Shown here: positions 49,113-56,843 of the stretch, piece by piece
Position numbering within the stretch: position 1 is the stretch's first letter
Layout of the letters: every line of letters starts with the position of its first letter
Notes under the pieces: generated by a model
What the model was told of the DNA's origin: nothing
The model's database searches: none
Seen by the model: only the letters and a program-made list of their open reading frames with translations
Assembly: GCA_023415835.1 (NCBI GenBank)
Contig: JAEZJK010000007.1
Span: forward strand, 1-64,000
From: Bacillota bacterium
Lineage (GTDB): Bacteria > Bacillota > UBA4882 > UBA8346
Direction: 5' to 3'
Length of the DNA: 64,000 nucleotides
Position numbers and translations under genes: made by a program

Positions 49113-49845
49113 TACTGCCTCCTAAATAATCTATAAAAGGCTTACCTTTCTTGCTTAAAAAAGTGGTTGAATACTTAATGTATTTTTCTTCGGTTTTAAG
49201 TCTTAAGCACTCCTCGGCGTACCCTTTGGCCGCATCTATAAGATTTTCCGCCGACATTCCAATACTTAAAAAATAGTTCCAAAGTTCAAAGGTCTTTTCT
49301 TTTTGTTTTGGCCTAGGATACTCTTTCCAGAATGTTTCAAAATCAGGGGTATATATTATACTTTTATTTACTTTAGTTTTATTTACTTTACTTTGCGGAT
49401 TAATGTTTGCATTATCAGGGGTTGGTGTTGTATTTATGTCTGCAATAACTTCCGGTAATGTGGATTTTTGTTTGCATAAACTAGGTTTTTCGGGTATTCC
49501 TATTTTTCTTCTTTTGTATGCATCCTTAACCCCATCCACAAAGTTTTGACTCCAAACTATCTTTTCTTGCCATAAATCCCGGTCGATTGCATCCACCTTC
49601 GCAAGCAGATCGAGTATATTCGACGCGGTTTCCTCGGTTATTTTAGTTATTGCTAACATATACTCCATATTCGCGGGGTTATTGCAATCAAAAAAATGAT
49701 TTTCGGTTTCGCCTAAAATTTCAAGTAGCTTAAACCAAAATGCATAACCGTCATTCCCGAACCGGGATTCCAAAGCAAGGATGGTTTTCCCGCGTTTAAC
49801 CATATGGGGAAAGTAATCTACTACTGCCTTTTGTGGTCTAGCCAT
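49018..49845 (-). CDS. Replication initiator, DUF4373/DnaD-like
   Basis: 275 residues. N-terminal winged-helix DUF4373 (Lin1244/Lin1753-type) with VDYFPHMVKRGKTILALESR and FGNDGYAFWFKLLEILGETE, a linker rich in Thr/Asn/Pro, and a C-terminal helical part (FETFWKEYPRPKQKEKTFEL). Phage initiator paired with the DnaC-like loader; the origin may lie in this gene, but I see no clear iterons. Confidence 0.83.
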   Translation of the reverse strand: MARPQKAVVDYFPHMVKRGKTILALESRFGNDGYAFWFKLLEILGETENHFFDCNNPANMEYMLAITKITEETASNILDLLAKVDAIDRDLWQEKIVWSQNFVDGVKDAYKRRKIGIPEKPSLCKQKSTLPEVIADINTTPTPDNANINPQSKVNKTKVNKSIIYTPDFETFWKEYPRPKQKEKTFELWNYFLSIGMSAENLIDAAKGYAEECLRLKTEEKYIKYSTTFLSKKGKPFIDYLGGSNERASGNPQPNNRESQGELDRIDFGKFEYKG

Positions 49846-49849
49846 CCCA

Positions 49850-50215
49850 TTAACCTCGCTTACGCTTATTAGGTTTTAATCCTCGTCTATATCTCCAACC
49901 TTGAACACAAGTGATCGCCACATTCCAACGTTCTTTAAGTTCCCTGTCTGTATATCCCGCTTCATAATCCTTTTTTCTCAGGGTTTCTGCCTCTGGTTTC
50001 AAGGGTCTCCCTTTCCACCCTGTAACCTTAAAAGCTCCTACTCGATACTGTTCAATCACCGCTGCGATCACTTTTTCTTTTGGCGGGTTAAGGCGTTTTA
50101 CTAAATCGTAGGCGTTAACAACCTTGCTCACAAACTCGTTAAATAAATCAATCTCGCGTTGTGGCCGGGGCGAATGCCTCACCCGATTTTCAAACTTGTA
50201 TTGATAGGCTGGCAT
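49850..50215 (-). CDS. Helix-turn-helix protein
   Basis: 121 residues from the ATG at 50215 with GGAGG upstream. C-terminal YEAGYTDRELKERWNVAITC and VQGWRYRRGLKPNKRKRG look like a helix-turn-helix with a basic tail. Perhaps a replication or transcription accessory. Confidence 0.6.
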   Translation of the reverse strand: MPAYQYKFENRVRHSPRPQREIDLFNEFVSKVVNAYDLVKRLNPPKEKVIAAVIEQYRVGAFKVTGWKGRPLKPEAETLRKKDYEAGYTDRELKERWNVAITCVQGWRYRRGLKPNKRKRG

Positions 50216-50217
50216 TG

Positions 50218-50526
50218 TTATTGGCCTCCTTTGGTTTCCAAAAAGTATTTCATCCAGCACGAAAACGGCTTATGATTATCCATATCACAGATGTCTTTGC
50301 ATTCGAAGGCGTTGAAATTAGATACCGATTCGGCCGGGCAACAGTGACCATGAAAGTAAATTCGCTGACACGCAAACCCCAACGCCTCTTTATACTGCTG
50401 TAATTGGGCTTCTAGGGTTTGGTAGTCGTCGTATTTTACGTAACCGCCCTCTTTATCTTCTGCGATATAAGGTTCATAGCTTCCATGCAAATCGTATCTT
50501 TTAATCTCCACTCTCTCCACCTCCAA
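50218..50526 (-). CDS. Hypothetical protein with Cys/His-rich end
   Basis: 102 residues: strand-rich start, a coiled helix (YQTLEAQLQQYKEALGFACQ), then HGHCCPAESVSNFNAFECKD and NHKPFSCWMKYF with a possible zinc site. Unknown. Confidence 0.55.
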   Translation of the reverse strand: MEVERVEIKRYDLHGSYEPYIAEDKEGGYVKYDDYQTLEAQLQQYKEALGFACQRIYFHGHCCPAESVSNFNAFECKDICDMDNHKPFSCWMKYFLETKGGQ

Positions 50527-50560
50527 TCCCGCCCCGGTTAAGGGGCAGGAAGGGTTTAAT

Positions 50561-51238
50561 TTACCAAGCTTGCTGTTCTTCTTCCCAAACCTTAACGCCG
50601 GGAATATTGGTGTCTAATTTAAGGGCATTAACAACCTTACGGATCTTGGTTTCGTCCGGTAGTTTATATTCATCCGGTAACACTTTAAAGTCGATAACTT
50701 TAAACTTGGGAACCATCCGTTTTTTCTCGCCCTTTTGTTGTACTATTCCAGGGGTTACCACCGGGACAAAAGCTTGAACTTGGTCTATCTTCTGGATGGT
50801 TTCCTCTGCTTTTTCTTCCTGGCCCTTATCAATCTGCTTCTCGGCTAATTTTGCAAGCCGTTCCCGCTCTTTCCGGGCAGCTTCCTCGGCCTCTTTCCTC
50901 AACCGTTCCTGTTCCTCGAAAGCCTTCCGGCGTTCCTCCGCGTCGTATGCGCCGACCGCTTTTTTAAGCTGTTCAACCATTGTTTTACAAGCGTTTCCGA
51001 CTGGCTTATAAAGTTCCATAATCTTATCTTTTGCTGCATCAATCGGGCGGGTTTGGCTCAATCTCTCGGTTTCTAAATCCTTGGTTAGTTTGTTAAGTTT
51101 GATTCCGAGATTAACAGCATTAGCCCTTTGATCGGCGTTATCGATTTTGATTTCTTGGACTTGTAACTCGTATTGGTTAGCCTCCGCAACCAAGGCGGCG
51201 GCTTTCTCGGATAGGACTAGATTAGTTTTAAATTCCAT
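50561..51238 (-). CDS. DUF1351-like coiled-coil recombination accessory
   Basis: 225 residues from the ATG at 51238 (TAATG overlap, GGAGG upstream). Helical N-terminus LVAEANQYELQVQEIKIDN, long Glu/Lys/Arg coiled coil (about 100-150), and a C-terminal PKFKVIDFKVLPDEYKLPD, with the ending IPGVKVWEEEQQAW. Found next to exonuclease and RecT genes in phages; role unproven. Confidence 0.75.
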   Translation of the reverse strand: MEFKTNLVLSEKAAALVAEANQYELQVQEIKIDNADQRANAVNLGIKLNKLTKDLETERLSQTRPIDAAKDKIMELYKPVGNACKTMVEQLKKAVGAYDAEERRKAFEEQERLRKEAEEAARKERERLAKLAEKQIDKGQEEKAEETIQKIDQVQAFVPVVTPGIVQQKGEKKRMVPKFKVIDFKVLPDEYKLPDETKIRKVVNALKLDTNIPGVKVWEEEQQAW

Positions 51239-51828
51239 TACTGGTTCCTCCATTTATATAGGTTTAGGGCATTTAAGAAAATTTGAAAGTCCATCTTGTT
51301 ATCTAGTCTGATAAGTCTATATGTTGCATCTTTGTTGAGTTTTAGGGCGTATCTCCAAAATCTTCCCTTGCTTCGCGTTGGTTCGTTTATTGCTTCTTGA
51401 TATGCTGCGGTTTGTGGTCCAACTATCAACGGGTCTGTAATCCCGGTCTTAAAGTCAATTAAAACAGGGGTATATCTATCCAGAAAGGTTCCAAACCTAT
51501 CAAAAGTGCCAGCATATCCAAATTTTTTAGAATAAATCCGTTCCTCTATTTTGGTTGGAATAAACCCAGATTCCCTCTTAAACTTCCGATATGCTTCCAA
51601 ATAAGGCTTAATTGTTGGGTCCAGGGATTCCTCATCCAGGTCATTCAGATCATCCAATTCGGTCGCCTTATGAACCGCCGTTCCCAACCCGGCTTTCCAT
51701 TCCAGGAGTTCCGCCGGGACTCCCGAAAGATCCGGAAGCCCGACAGATTGCAACACTTGGGTAACACTTGGGACAATTACGCCATTGACGCGGTATTCGT
51801 GCCGCTCTTCGTTAAACTCGATGTTCAT
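51238..51828 (-). CDS. PD-(D/E)XK exonuclease
   Basis: 196 residues. Cas4/RecB-like nuclease: PSVTQVLQSVGLPDLSG, GTAVHKATELDD, GYAGTFDRFGTFL, VLIDFKTGITDP and PQTAAYQEAI supply the His, Asp, D-x-K and Gln-x-x-x-Tyr motifs. Probable 5'-3' partner for RecT in phage recombination. Confidence 0.88.
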   Translation of the reverse strand: MNIEFNEERHEYRVNGVIVPSVTQVLQSVGLPDLSGVPAELLEWKAGLGTAVHKATELDDLNDLDEESLDPTIKPYLEAYRKFKRESGFIPTKIEERIYSKKFGYAGTFDRFGTFLDRYTPVLIDFKTGITDPLIVGPQTAAYQEAINEPTRSKGRFWRYALKLNKDATYRLIRLDNKMDFQIFLNALNLYKWRNQ

Positions 51829-52064
51829 GGCTTATTATAAGAATCAATCTTGGTTCGACTTAAAGCTTGGTTATCTAACCATTCTAAAAATAAATGGGTT
51901 ACTGTATAGTGCTTTCTACCGATTTTGTAAGACGGGAACCCCTCTTGACGGAACAAATAATAAATATTAGGAAGATTTAGTTTTGGTCCATCTACGCCAT
52001 TAAAAATATACTTTTGCAATTCTACCGGCCCCATCTGATAAGGCAAATCGTTTTTATTAAACAT
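51825..52064 (-). CDS. Excisionase-like helix-turn-helix protein
   Basis: 79 residues from the ATG at 52064 with GGAGGAAAATA upstream. MGPVELQKYIFNGVDGPKLN, NIYYLFRQEGFPSYKIGRKH, YTVTHLFLEWLDNQ: a MerR/excisionase-type winged helix. A longer frame upstream covers the recT end and is not used. Confidence 0.7.
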   Translation of the reverse strand: MFNKNDLPYQMGPVELQKYIFNGVDGPKLNLPNIYYLFRQEGFPSYKIGRKHYTVTHLFLEWLDNQALSRTKIDSYNKP

Positions 52065-52074
52065 TATTTTCCTC

Positions 52075-52872
52075 CTATTTCTTTTTCGCCGCCTGTTGGC
52101 AGTTGTAACAAGTTGGGGCGATTCCTTGTTTTTCGCAATACTCAGCCGATTTAGCCGATACTTTACCGCCACAAACTACACAAACGCAATCATTTTGCCC
52201 TTCGTTCAAATCCTGCGCCTGTTCTTCGGCTCTTGCTTCACTCTTTGACCTAGGCATTGTAACCGGTTCACGAATAGGGGTAATGTCGATAACGTCTCCG
52301 ACATGGACTCCCTCAGCTTCATCAAAAAGGTTTCCGAGTTCATCAACAAACATCCGGCGCAATCCTTGGGACCGGGCAACTTTTACAATCATCGTTGCAG
52401 GTTTTTCTTTCCATAAAGCCATAGGCGTTCCGTCGTATTTATACCGGATATACTCGCTAAGTAAAACTTCAACCCTAGTTGGTTGATCCCGGTCGTCCCT
52501 GAAACCTTCAAACCAACCGCCGATCAAAGTTTCACCGTTCAATACAAGGCTACCGCGCCGGTATTCGATTTGATCGCCTTTTTGAACTATAACCCCTTCG
52601 TTATGTCCGCGATAATGCGGGTTTCGGTTTGCCCGGTTAATAAATACATCCTGGCTTGTAATAATTTGGGCGGGTGAGCCTTTAAATTTAACTAAGTAGC
52701 ATTCGTTTAAAAACGGGTTTAACTGCCGATAGCAACAAAGATTCATAAACAGGGTAATTTCTTCGGCTGTTACAACTTCTTTGTCGCCCCGGACTAGACA
52801 CTTTTTGACCATATCCGGCGATAACTCAATTTGTTTTTGGTCTGAAATATACTTTACGATCTGGTTTTCCAT
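52075..52872 (-). CDS. recT: RecT/Bet-type single-strand annealing protein with zinc ribbon
   Basis: 265 residues. Bet/RecT core: EITLFMNLCCYRQLNPFLNE, CYLVKFKGSPAQIITSQDVF, GWFEGFRDDRD and the MALWKEKPATMIVKVARSQG block. The C-terminus carries an extra zinc ribbon (CVVCGGKVSAK, CYNCQQAAKKK), not part of the usual domain. Anneals complementary single strands in phage recombination. Confidence 0.92.
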   Translation of the reverse strand: MENQIVKYISDQKQIELSPDMVKKCLVRGDKEVVTAEEITLFMNLCCYRQLNPFLNECYLVKFKGSPAQIITSQDVFINRANRNPHYRGHNEGVIVQKGDQIEYRRGSLVLNGETLIGGWFEGFRDDRDQPTRVEVLLSEYIRYKYDGTPMALWKEKPATMIVKVARSQGLRRMFVDELGNLFDEAEGVHVGDVIDITPIREPVTMPRSKSEARAEEQAQDLNEGQNDCVCVVCGGKVSAKSAEYCEKQGIAPTCYNCQQAAKKK

Positions 52873-52887
52873 CCCTATTTCCTCCCC

Positions 52888-53073
52888 TTACTGATTTTTT
52901 AGGGCTTTGTCCCAGCAAACTTTGCACTTGCCATATATCCGGTTCGAAATTAGCTTGCATTCTCTCAATTTTGGTAAATTAAACTCCATCGGGCAACAGT
53001 GATTAACTAGATATTCTTTTACCGCATCCTTAACCAATTCCCCATCCTGCATAATCGTTTCAAGGTTGTTCAT
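52888..53073 (-). CDS. Small Cys-containing protein
   Basis: 61 residues: VKEYLVNHCCPMEFNLPKLR, ECKLISNRIYGKCKVCWDKA. Five cysteines suggest a zinc site; similar short proteins lie near recT in other phages. GAGG precedes the ATG. Confidence 0.65.
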   Translation of the reverse strand: MNNLETIMQDGELVKDAVKEYLVNHCCPMEFNLPKLRECKLISNRIYGKCKVCWDKALKNQ

Positions 53074-53082
53074 TGCAACACC

Positions 53083-53262
53083 TCAATCCTTATAGACTGT
53101 CACTACACAAAACCGCTCTGACTTCTGTCCGACATAACCGCCGAAATTATCCTCATCGCACCAATTAATTAAGGTTTTATCGTCGGGCCACTCGCCATTT
53201 AAAAGCGTCACCCGGTAGTGGTCTTGGGCCGTACCTTCGTAAATTTTGATTTTTTGAATCAT
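53083..53262 (-). CDS. Small hypothetical protein
   Basis: 59 residues from the ATG at 53262 with AAAGGAG upstream: MIQKIKIYEGTAQDHYRVTL, NWCDEDNFGGYVGQKSE. Compact alpha/beta. Upstream part of the longer frame has no start site. Confidence 0.55.
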   Translation of the reverse strand: MIQKIKIYEGTAQDHYRVTLLNGEWPDDKTLINWCDEDNFGGYVGQKSERFCVVTVYKD

Positions 53263-53332
53263 GGTTAACTCCTTTTTAATCCGCCTCTCTCCCGGCCTTA
53301 CAGCTAAAATATACGGCTTCCGGACCGGGAGA

Positions 53333-53497
53333 TTAGCGGGGTTCTCCGGCTGATTCAGCGGGAGAATAATAATTTGAACCAAAATTTATAGCTAAATTTA
53401 AAAGACGGAAGATGTTTTTGCTTTCCCAAAAACAAGAGTTACACGGTTCATCAAAAATATTAGATTCGTAACGCTTGCAAAAACGGCATTCTTTCAA
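53333..53497 (-). CDS. Zinc-finger mini-protein
   Basis: 54 residues from a TTG overlapping the previous stop, with GAGGGGAAG upstream. MKECRFCKRYESN and EPCNSCFWES give two CxxC knuckles. Unknown role. Confidence 0.6.
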   Translation of the reverse strand: MKECRFCKRYESNIFDEPCNSCFWESKNIFRLLNLAINFGSNYYSPAESAGEPR

Positions 53498-53626
53498 CTA
53501 CTTCCCCTCCTCATTCAATAATCTCTCAACTATAGGGTTGTCCTTGCCCAGGACGTTCTCTAAAAGCTCTTTCCTGCTCTGGTTTAAAATTGCAGTTTGA
53601 GTTTCAAATTCTTGAATAGTGAACAT
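53498..53626 (-). CDS. Mini-protein, 42 residues
   Basis: MFTIQEFETQTAILNQSRKE, then LLENVLGKDNPIVERLLNEE. AAGGAGG precedes the ATG. One or two helices, acidic. Unknown. Confidence 0.55.
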   Translation of the reverse strand: MFTIQEFETQTAILNQSRKELLENVLGKDNPIVERLLNEEGK

Positions 53627-53627
53627 G

Positions 53628-53918
53628 TTAGGCCTCCTTGATTTCGTCTGTAATATGATTTAGTACCGGCGGAACTAGGGTAAGCGTTTCTGCTGTTTCT
53701 TTTAAAGTCTCAATAACCGACTCGATTTCTCTTTGGTGTTCCGCTAATTGTTGTAGCTGTCGATACATTTTAGAGATTTGGATTTCATCTCCGACCTTCA
53801 GTCCTTCTCCAAGGTTATTTTTATAGTCATACAGTGCATAATACCCGATTAAATTAGCAATTTCGTAATTGCTTGCTTCAAAGATGTAACCATCTTTTGA
53901 CTTGCCGATAACCTTCAT
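53628..53918 (-). CDS. Hypothetical protein
   Basis: 96 residues: strand-rich MKVIGKSKDGYIFEASNYEI, GEGLKVGDEIQISKMYRQLQ, then a coiled helix. ATGA overlap with the upstream gene; GGGAGG precedes. Unknown. Confidence 0.6.
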   Translation of the reverse strand: MKVIGKSKDGYIFEASNYEIANLIGYYALYDYKNNLGEGLKVGDEIQISKMYRQLQQLAEHQREIESVIETLKETAETLTLVPPVLNHITDEIKEA

Positions 53919-54067
53919 TTCACTACCTCCCTCGGTATCTCGAAATACTCCACATACTCCCGCAACGTCTCTGCCAATACTTCCGGCGCTTCTTCTTTGC
54001 TTACACCGAAAATATTTAGTACAAACTTAATTTGGCGTATAACTAGGCGCTTGGTTTGGTCAACCAC
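53915..54067 (-). CDS. Small hypothetical protein
   Basis: 50 residues from a GTG at 54067 with AAGGAGG upstream: VVDQTKRLVIRQIKFVLNIF and EVLAETLREYVEYFEIPREV. Helical. Start overlaps the membrane gene end by eight bases. Confidence 0.55.
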   Translation of the reverse strand: MVDQTKRLVIRQIKFVLNIFGVSKEEAPEVLAETLREYVEYFEIPREVVK

Positions 54068-54218
54068 GGTTAGCCTCCTTCTTGACGATCTGCCCATCTC
54101 CGTCAAACTCATATCCAAGGTCATCAAGCCCCTTGTAATAGCCGTAACATTCGCCGAAAAAATAGATTAAAGGGCCAACCATGATTAAGGTTAATAAAGC
54201 TGTGAGTAAAATAGTCAT
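54060..54218 (-). CDS. Small membrane protein
   Basis: 52 residues: helix TILLTALLTLIMVGPLIYFF, then CYGYYKGLDDLGYEFDGDGQ and a basic end. GGGAGG precedes the ATG. Unknown. Confidence 0.6.
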   Translation of the reverse strand: MTILLTALLTLIMVGPLIYFFGECYGYYKGLDDLGYEFDGDGQIVKKEANRG

Positions 54219-54237
54219 CTCATTTCCTCCCTTGAAT

Positions 54238-54384
54238 TTATTTATCCGATTTGCAACATTCCGGACTGCAATAACCGCCGTTATGACGGGTCATATTGTC
54301 GCAGCCTTTCCGGAGGCATTTACGAAGGGGTTTTTGGTATGGACGCTTAAAGTTGTAGGTAAAATATTGATGTATGAAGTTCAC
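54238..54384 (-). CDS. Zinc-finger mini-protein
   Basis: 48 residues from a GTG: LRKCLRKGCDNMTRHNGGYC and SPECCKSDK, a Cys4-type finger like those of small phage C-x4-C...YCSPEC proteins. AGGGAAG precedes the start. Confidence 0.6.
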   Translation of the reverse strand: MNFIHQYFTYNFKRPYQKPLRKCLRKGCDNMTRHNGGYCSPECCKSDK

Positions 54385-54403
54385 GCAATCACTTCCCTTG
54401 AAT

Positions 54404-54790
54404 TTATTCCTCGATTTCGTAAGTTAAGGTTGCGGGAACCCAGTTTTTATTACCTGGATTTTTACCCCACAGAACAGCGTCATAAATAGGTTCTGAGCCA
54501 TCATCACCAATCAAAGATGGTTTAATATAAACCTCAACCGTCTTTTTAATCTTCTTCTTGGGCTTGGGTGGAGCGTTCTCTTGAAAGTATTCAATCATCG
54601 CCTCGGGGGATTCAAACAAGGTTGGAAACGGATCTGATTCCTCATATCTGCCATCCAACGTGTAAGAAAGATACTGACCATCACTAAATGCTACAGAAAC
54701 TGGGCTTGGGTCTTGCGGTTCTGAATTTATGGAGTTAATTTTCCCCCAACCATTTTTACTTTCAAAAACGTCTTGACCAACCTTAAACAT
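54404..54790 (-). CDS. Hypothetical early protein
   Basis: 128 residues. N-terminal small barrel-like part VGQDVFESKNGWGKINSINS, FSDGQYLSYTLDGRYEESDP, FPTLFESPEAMIEYFQENAP, a Pro/Lys linker, and a C-terminal strand-rich part. Seen in many Firmicutes phages; unknown. AAGGAGG precedes the ATG. A GC-rich inverted repeat (AGGCGGC/GCCGCCT) spans 54811-54878 upstream. Confidence 0.65.
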   Translation of the reverse strand: MFKVGQDVFESKNGWGKINSINSEPQDPSPVSVAFSDGQYLSYTLDGRYEESDPFPTLFESPEAMIEYFQENAPPKPKKKIKKTVEVYIKPSLIGDDGSEPIYDAVLWGKNPGNKNWVPATLTYEIEE

Positions 54791-54885
54791 CCTTAGACCT
54801 CCTTGTTTAATCAGGCGGCGTATCCACCGGCTTGTGCCGATTTCGTTACTACGTGTAAAGGGCCACGCTGCCGCCTGAAAGGTTA

Positions 54886-55986
54886 TTACATATTTAACAA
54901 CTTATCCGCAACCCTAATCCCATCTTCGATCTGTCCAAATAAAAGCAAAAACCCTGGTATCGTGATTTTCTTCAGGTTGTTAACTTGGCAGTAATTGTTC
55001 ATCCGGGCGGTTAGATTGGTCCGGTATGCCATATTAAAAGCATCTTTAAACTGATTCCAGGCGGTTGAGTATGTAACGCCGGATTTGTATGCTAATTTTT
55101 GAACCATTTTATTAAGGCGCTGTTGGGGGTCTCCCTCTACGTTTACAGCATCCAGGGAGTTGATTCGGTGGTTGACGGTTTCCAGCTTGTCCTCAACCTG
55201 GGCGAGTTTTTGCTGTTGTTCAAGGAGCATGTCAACTGATTGTTTGAGGATTTCTAGTTGTGATAGGGGCTGAACCGAATAAGATCCGGTCTTACGGATT
55301 TGGGGAATAACTTCGTGAGTAATCCAGCGTTTAAAGGCTTTGGCTTCGGGTTTGCGGCTTCTTAAGATTAAAGAATAAAGACCGGCTTCCGAAACGGTAC
55401 ATTTATCTTGGTTTCCTCCAAGGGTATAGATATTAACTATGCCCTTTTCATCTTCATCAAGTTCGCGGATAAAGTCGGCGGGGTTTTTAATATCTAAAAC
55501 CTGCGCGACATCACTAGCCACAAACCACGGATCACCGTCTTTTAAAACCGTCCTTACTTGACTTCCTTGATACTCAAAAACCTTTTGTAATTGCTCCATC
55601 CCTTTTCCCTCCTGGTTTTTTAAATCCAAACTAGCCATTAAAGCCTCGTCTAGTCGTTTCATATCGTCCAAATCTAAAGCCGCTTTTTTAGACCTAAGAT
55701 AATCCTTATCAATCGTAAAGACCTGATTTGCCATAATCGTACAGTTATCAACTTCCAGGCTGTATTTTCCGGGGTCGATAACCACATTAACCGGCAATTC
55801 CTTTTTGGGCTTGGACGTGATAGCGGCGACTATAATCGATCTGCTGTACTTGTTGCCTATATCATTTTGGATTACGACGACTGGGCGAAGTTTTTCTAAA
55901 TATCCTTCGCTGACATAGGTTGAAAGAAATATCTCGCCTTTATGGACTGGATTGTTCATTGCAAAATCCGGGTAGATTTGAGACAT
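54886..55986 (-). CDS. MazF/PemK toxin domain fused to Bro-type antirepressor
   Basis: 366 residues from the ATG at 55986 (GCGAGG upstream). Residues 1-125 are a MazF/PemK-type RNase fold: HKGEIFLSTYVSEGYLEKLR, PVVVIQNDIGNKYSRS, IIVAAITSKPKKELP, NCTIMANQVFTIDKDYL. After a linker KNQEGKG comes a Bro-N antirepressor domain (FEYQGSQVRTVLKDGDPWFV, ASDVAQVLDIKNPADFIREL), a coiled coil and an ORF6C-like end. A strong internal site GGAGGGAAAAGGG precedes an in-frame ATG at 55599, exactly the antirepressor start, so two products are likely. No antitoxin gene is evident. Confidence 0.85.
   Translation of the reverse strand: MSQIYPDFAMNNPVHKGEIFLSTYVSEGYLEKLRPVVVIQNDIGNKYSRSIIVAAITSKPKKELPVNVVIDPGKYSLEVDNCTIMANQVFTIDKDYLRSKKAALDLDDMKRLDEALMASLDLKNQEGKGMEQLQKVFEYQGSQVRTVLKDGDPWFVASDVAQVLDIKNPADFIRELDEDEKGIVNIYTLGGNQDKCTVSEAGLYSLILRSRKPEAKAFKRWITHEVIPQIRKTGSYSVQPLSQLEILKQSVDMLLEQQQKLAQVEDKLETVNHRINSLDAVNVEGDPQQRLNKMVQKLAYKSGVTYSTAWNQFKDAFNMAYRTNLTARMNNYCQVNNLKKITIPGFLLLFGQIEDGIRVADKLLNM
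55599..55615 (-). promoter_or_regulatory. Internal ribosome binding site and ATG inside the MazF-Bro frame
   Basis: GGAGGG followed by seven bases and ATG (codons MEQLQKVFEYQGS). It would give a stand-alone antirepressor of 237 residues. Confidence 0.7.
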
Positions 55987-56000
55987 TGGAAACACCTCGC

Positions 56001-56318
56001 TTACTTCTTGCTTTCAACCAGGGCGGGAAATTCTTCTAGGAATTCATCGAAGGAATCGAAGACGTAGACTTCGTTTTTGTGTTCACTGGCAAATTGTTCG
56101 ATTGCTTCTTCGATTGAACCAGCGTGTGGACTACACCATTCATTTGTACTTTCTAACCCGCACCATTGCCATTGGGATTTAGGACGATGGTGAAGTTTCT
56201 GAAGTTTAAACCAACCCTTGACGCAATCATTGAAATATCCAACAATAATTTGATTTTTGTTTACTTCATTAATGGAAATTTCTGATTTAATCATTTTTTT
56301 AACAATAACTTTTTTCAT
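56001..56318 (-). CDS. Hypothetical early protein
   Basis: 105 residues: KSEISINEVNKNQIIVGYFN, QLHHRPKSQ-like KLHHRPKSQWQWCGLEST, then an acidic tail DSFDEFLEEFPALVESKK. AGGAGG precedes the ATG. Directly upstream of the MazF fusion, so an antitoxin role is conceivable but nothing in the sequence shows it. Confidence 0.6.
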   Translation of the reverse strand: MKKVIVKKMIKSEISINEVNKNQIIVGYFNDCVKGWFKLQKLHHRPKSQWQWCGLESTNEWCSPHAGSIEEAIEQFASEHKNEVYVFDSFDEFLEEFPALVESKK

Positions 56319-56410
56319 CTTTCATCCTCCTCGATTTTGGTAGGTTTTCCGTTAACTTTCTGGTAAAGATTGCCGAATAATTATTTGGGTGCCGACAATT
56401 GGAGGAAAAT

Positions 56411-56653
56411 TTGGAACCAACATTACAAGATATCTTTCAAGGCAAGGACATGGAAGTTGAATGTCCGTTATGTCACAAAAAGCTTAAAGCTGCCGTATCA
56501 AAGATTTTACAAGCTGGCTCCAAGATTAAGTGCCCATTCTGCAAAGGCGAAATTGTTATTGAACAAGACCCAGAATCCCAGAAAACCATTGACCAACATA
56601 ATAAAGCGATAAAAGACTTCCAAAACGATTTAAAAAACATGGGATTTAAATAA
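56411..56653 (+). CDS. Plus-strand zinc-ribbon protein
   Basis: 80 residues from a TTG with GGAGG six bases upstream. CPLCHKKLKAAVSKILQAGS and CPFCKGEIVIEQ make a two-knuckle zinc ribbon, then a helical tail. Lies against the early operon, in the right place for a lysogen-expressed gene. Confidence 0.65.
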   Translation: MEPTLQDIFQGKDMEVECPLCHKKLKAAVSKILQAGSKIKCPFCKGEIVIEQDPESQKTIDQHNKAIKDFQNDLKNMGFK

Positions 56654-56670
56654 TTTAATTCAGTCGGCAC

Positions 56671-56784
56671 CTATTTTCTAAGATTTTTAATTAAGTTTTG
56701 AATTGCGTCTAAAGCCGCTGACAACGGTATTTTCATTTCATTAAGATTGACTTTTAAAACGCCAGTTTTATTAATGTTATTCAT
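56671..56784 (-). CDS. Mini-protein, 37 residues
   Basis: MNNINKTGVLKVNLNEMKIP, LSAALDAIQNLIKNLRK. GGAGG eight bases upstream. Helical, basic end. Unknown. Confidence 0.5.
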   Translation of the reverse strand: MNNINKTGVLKVNLNEMKIPLSAALDAIQNLIKNLRK

Positions 56785-56843
56785 CGGGAGACCTCCTTTT
56801 GGTTTTTACAATAACTACCGATAATAAATTGGGGGTGATTGTT

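Noticed and set aside
56001..56318. Antitoxin partner for the MazF domain
   Set aside because: Adjacent, but its sequence has no AbrB/MazE, RHH or other antitoxin feature; position alone is not enough.
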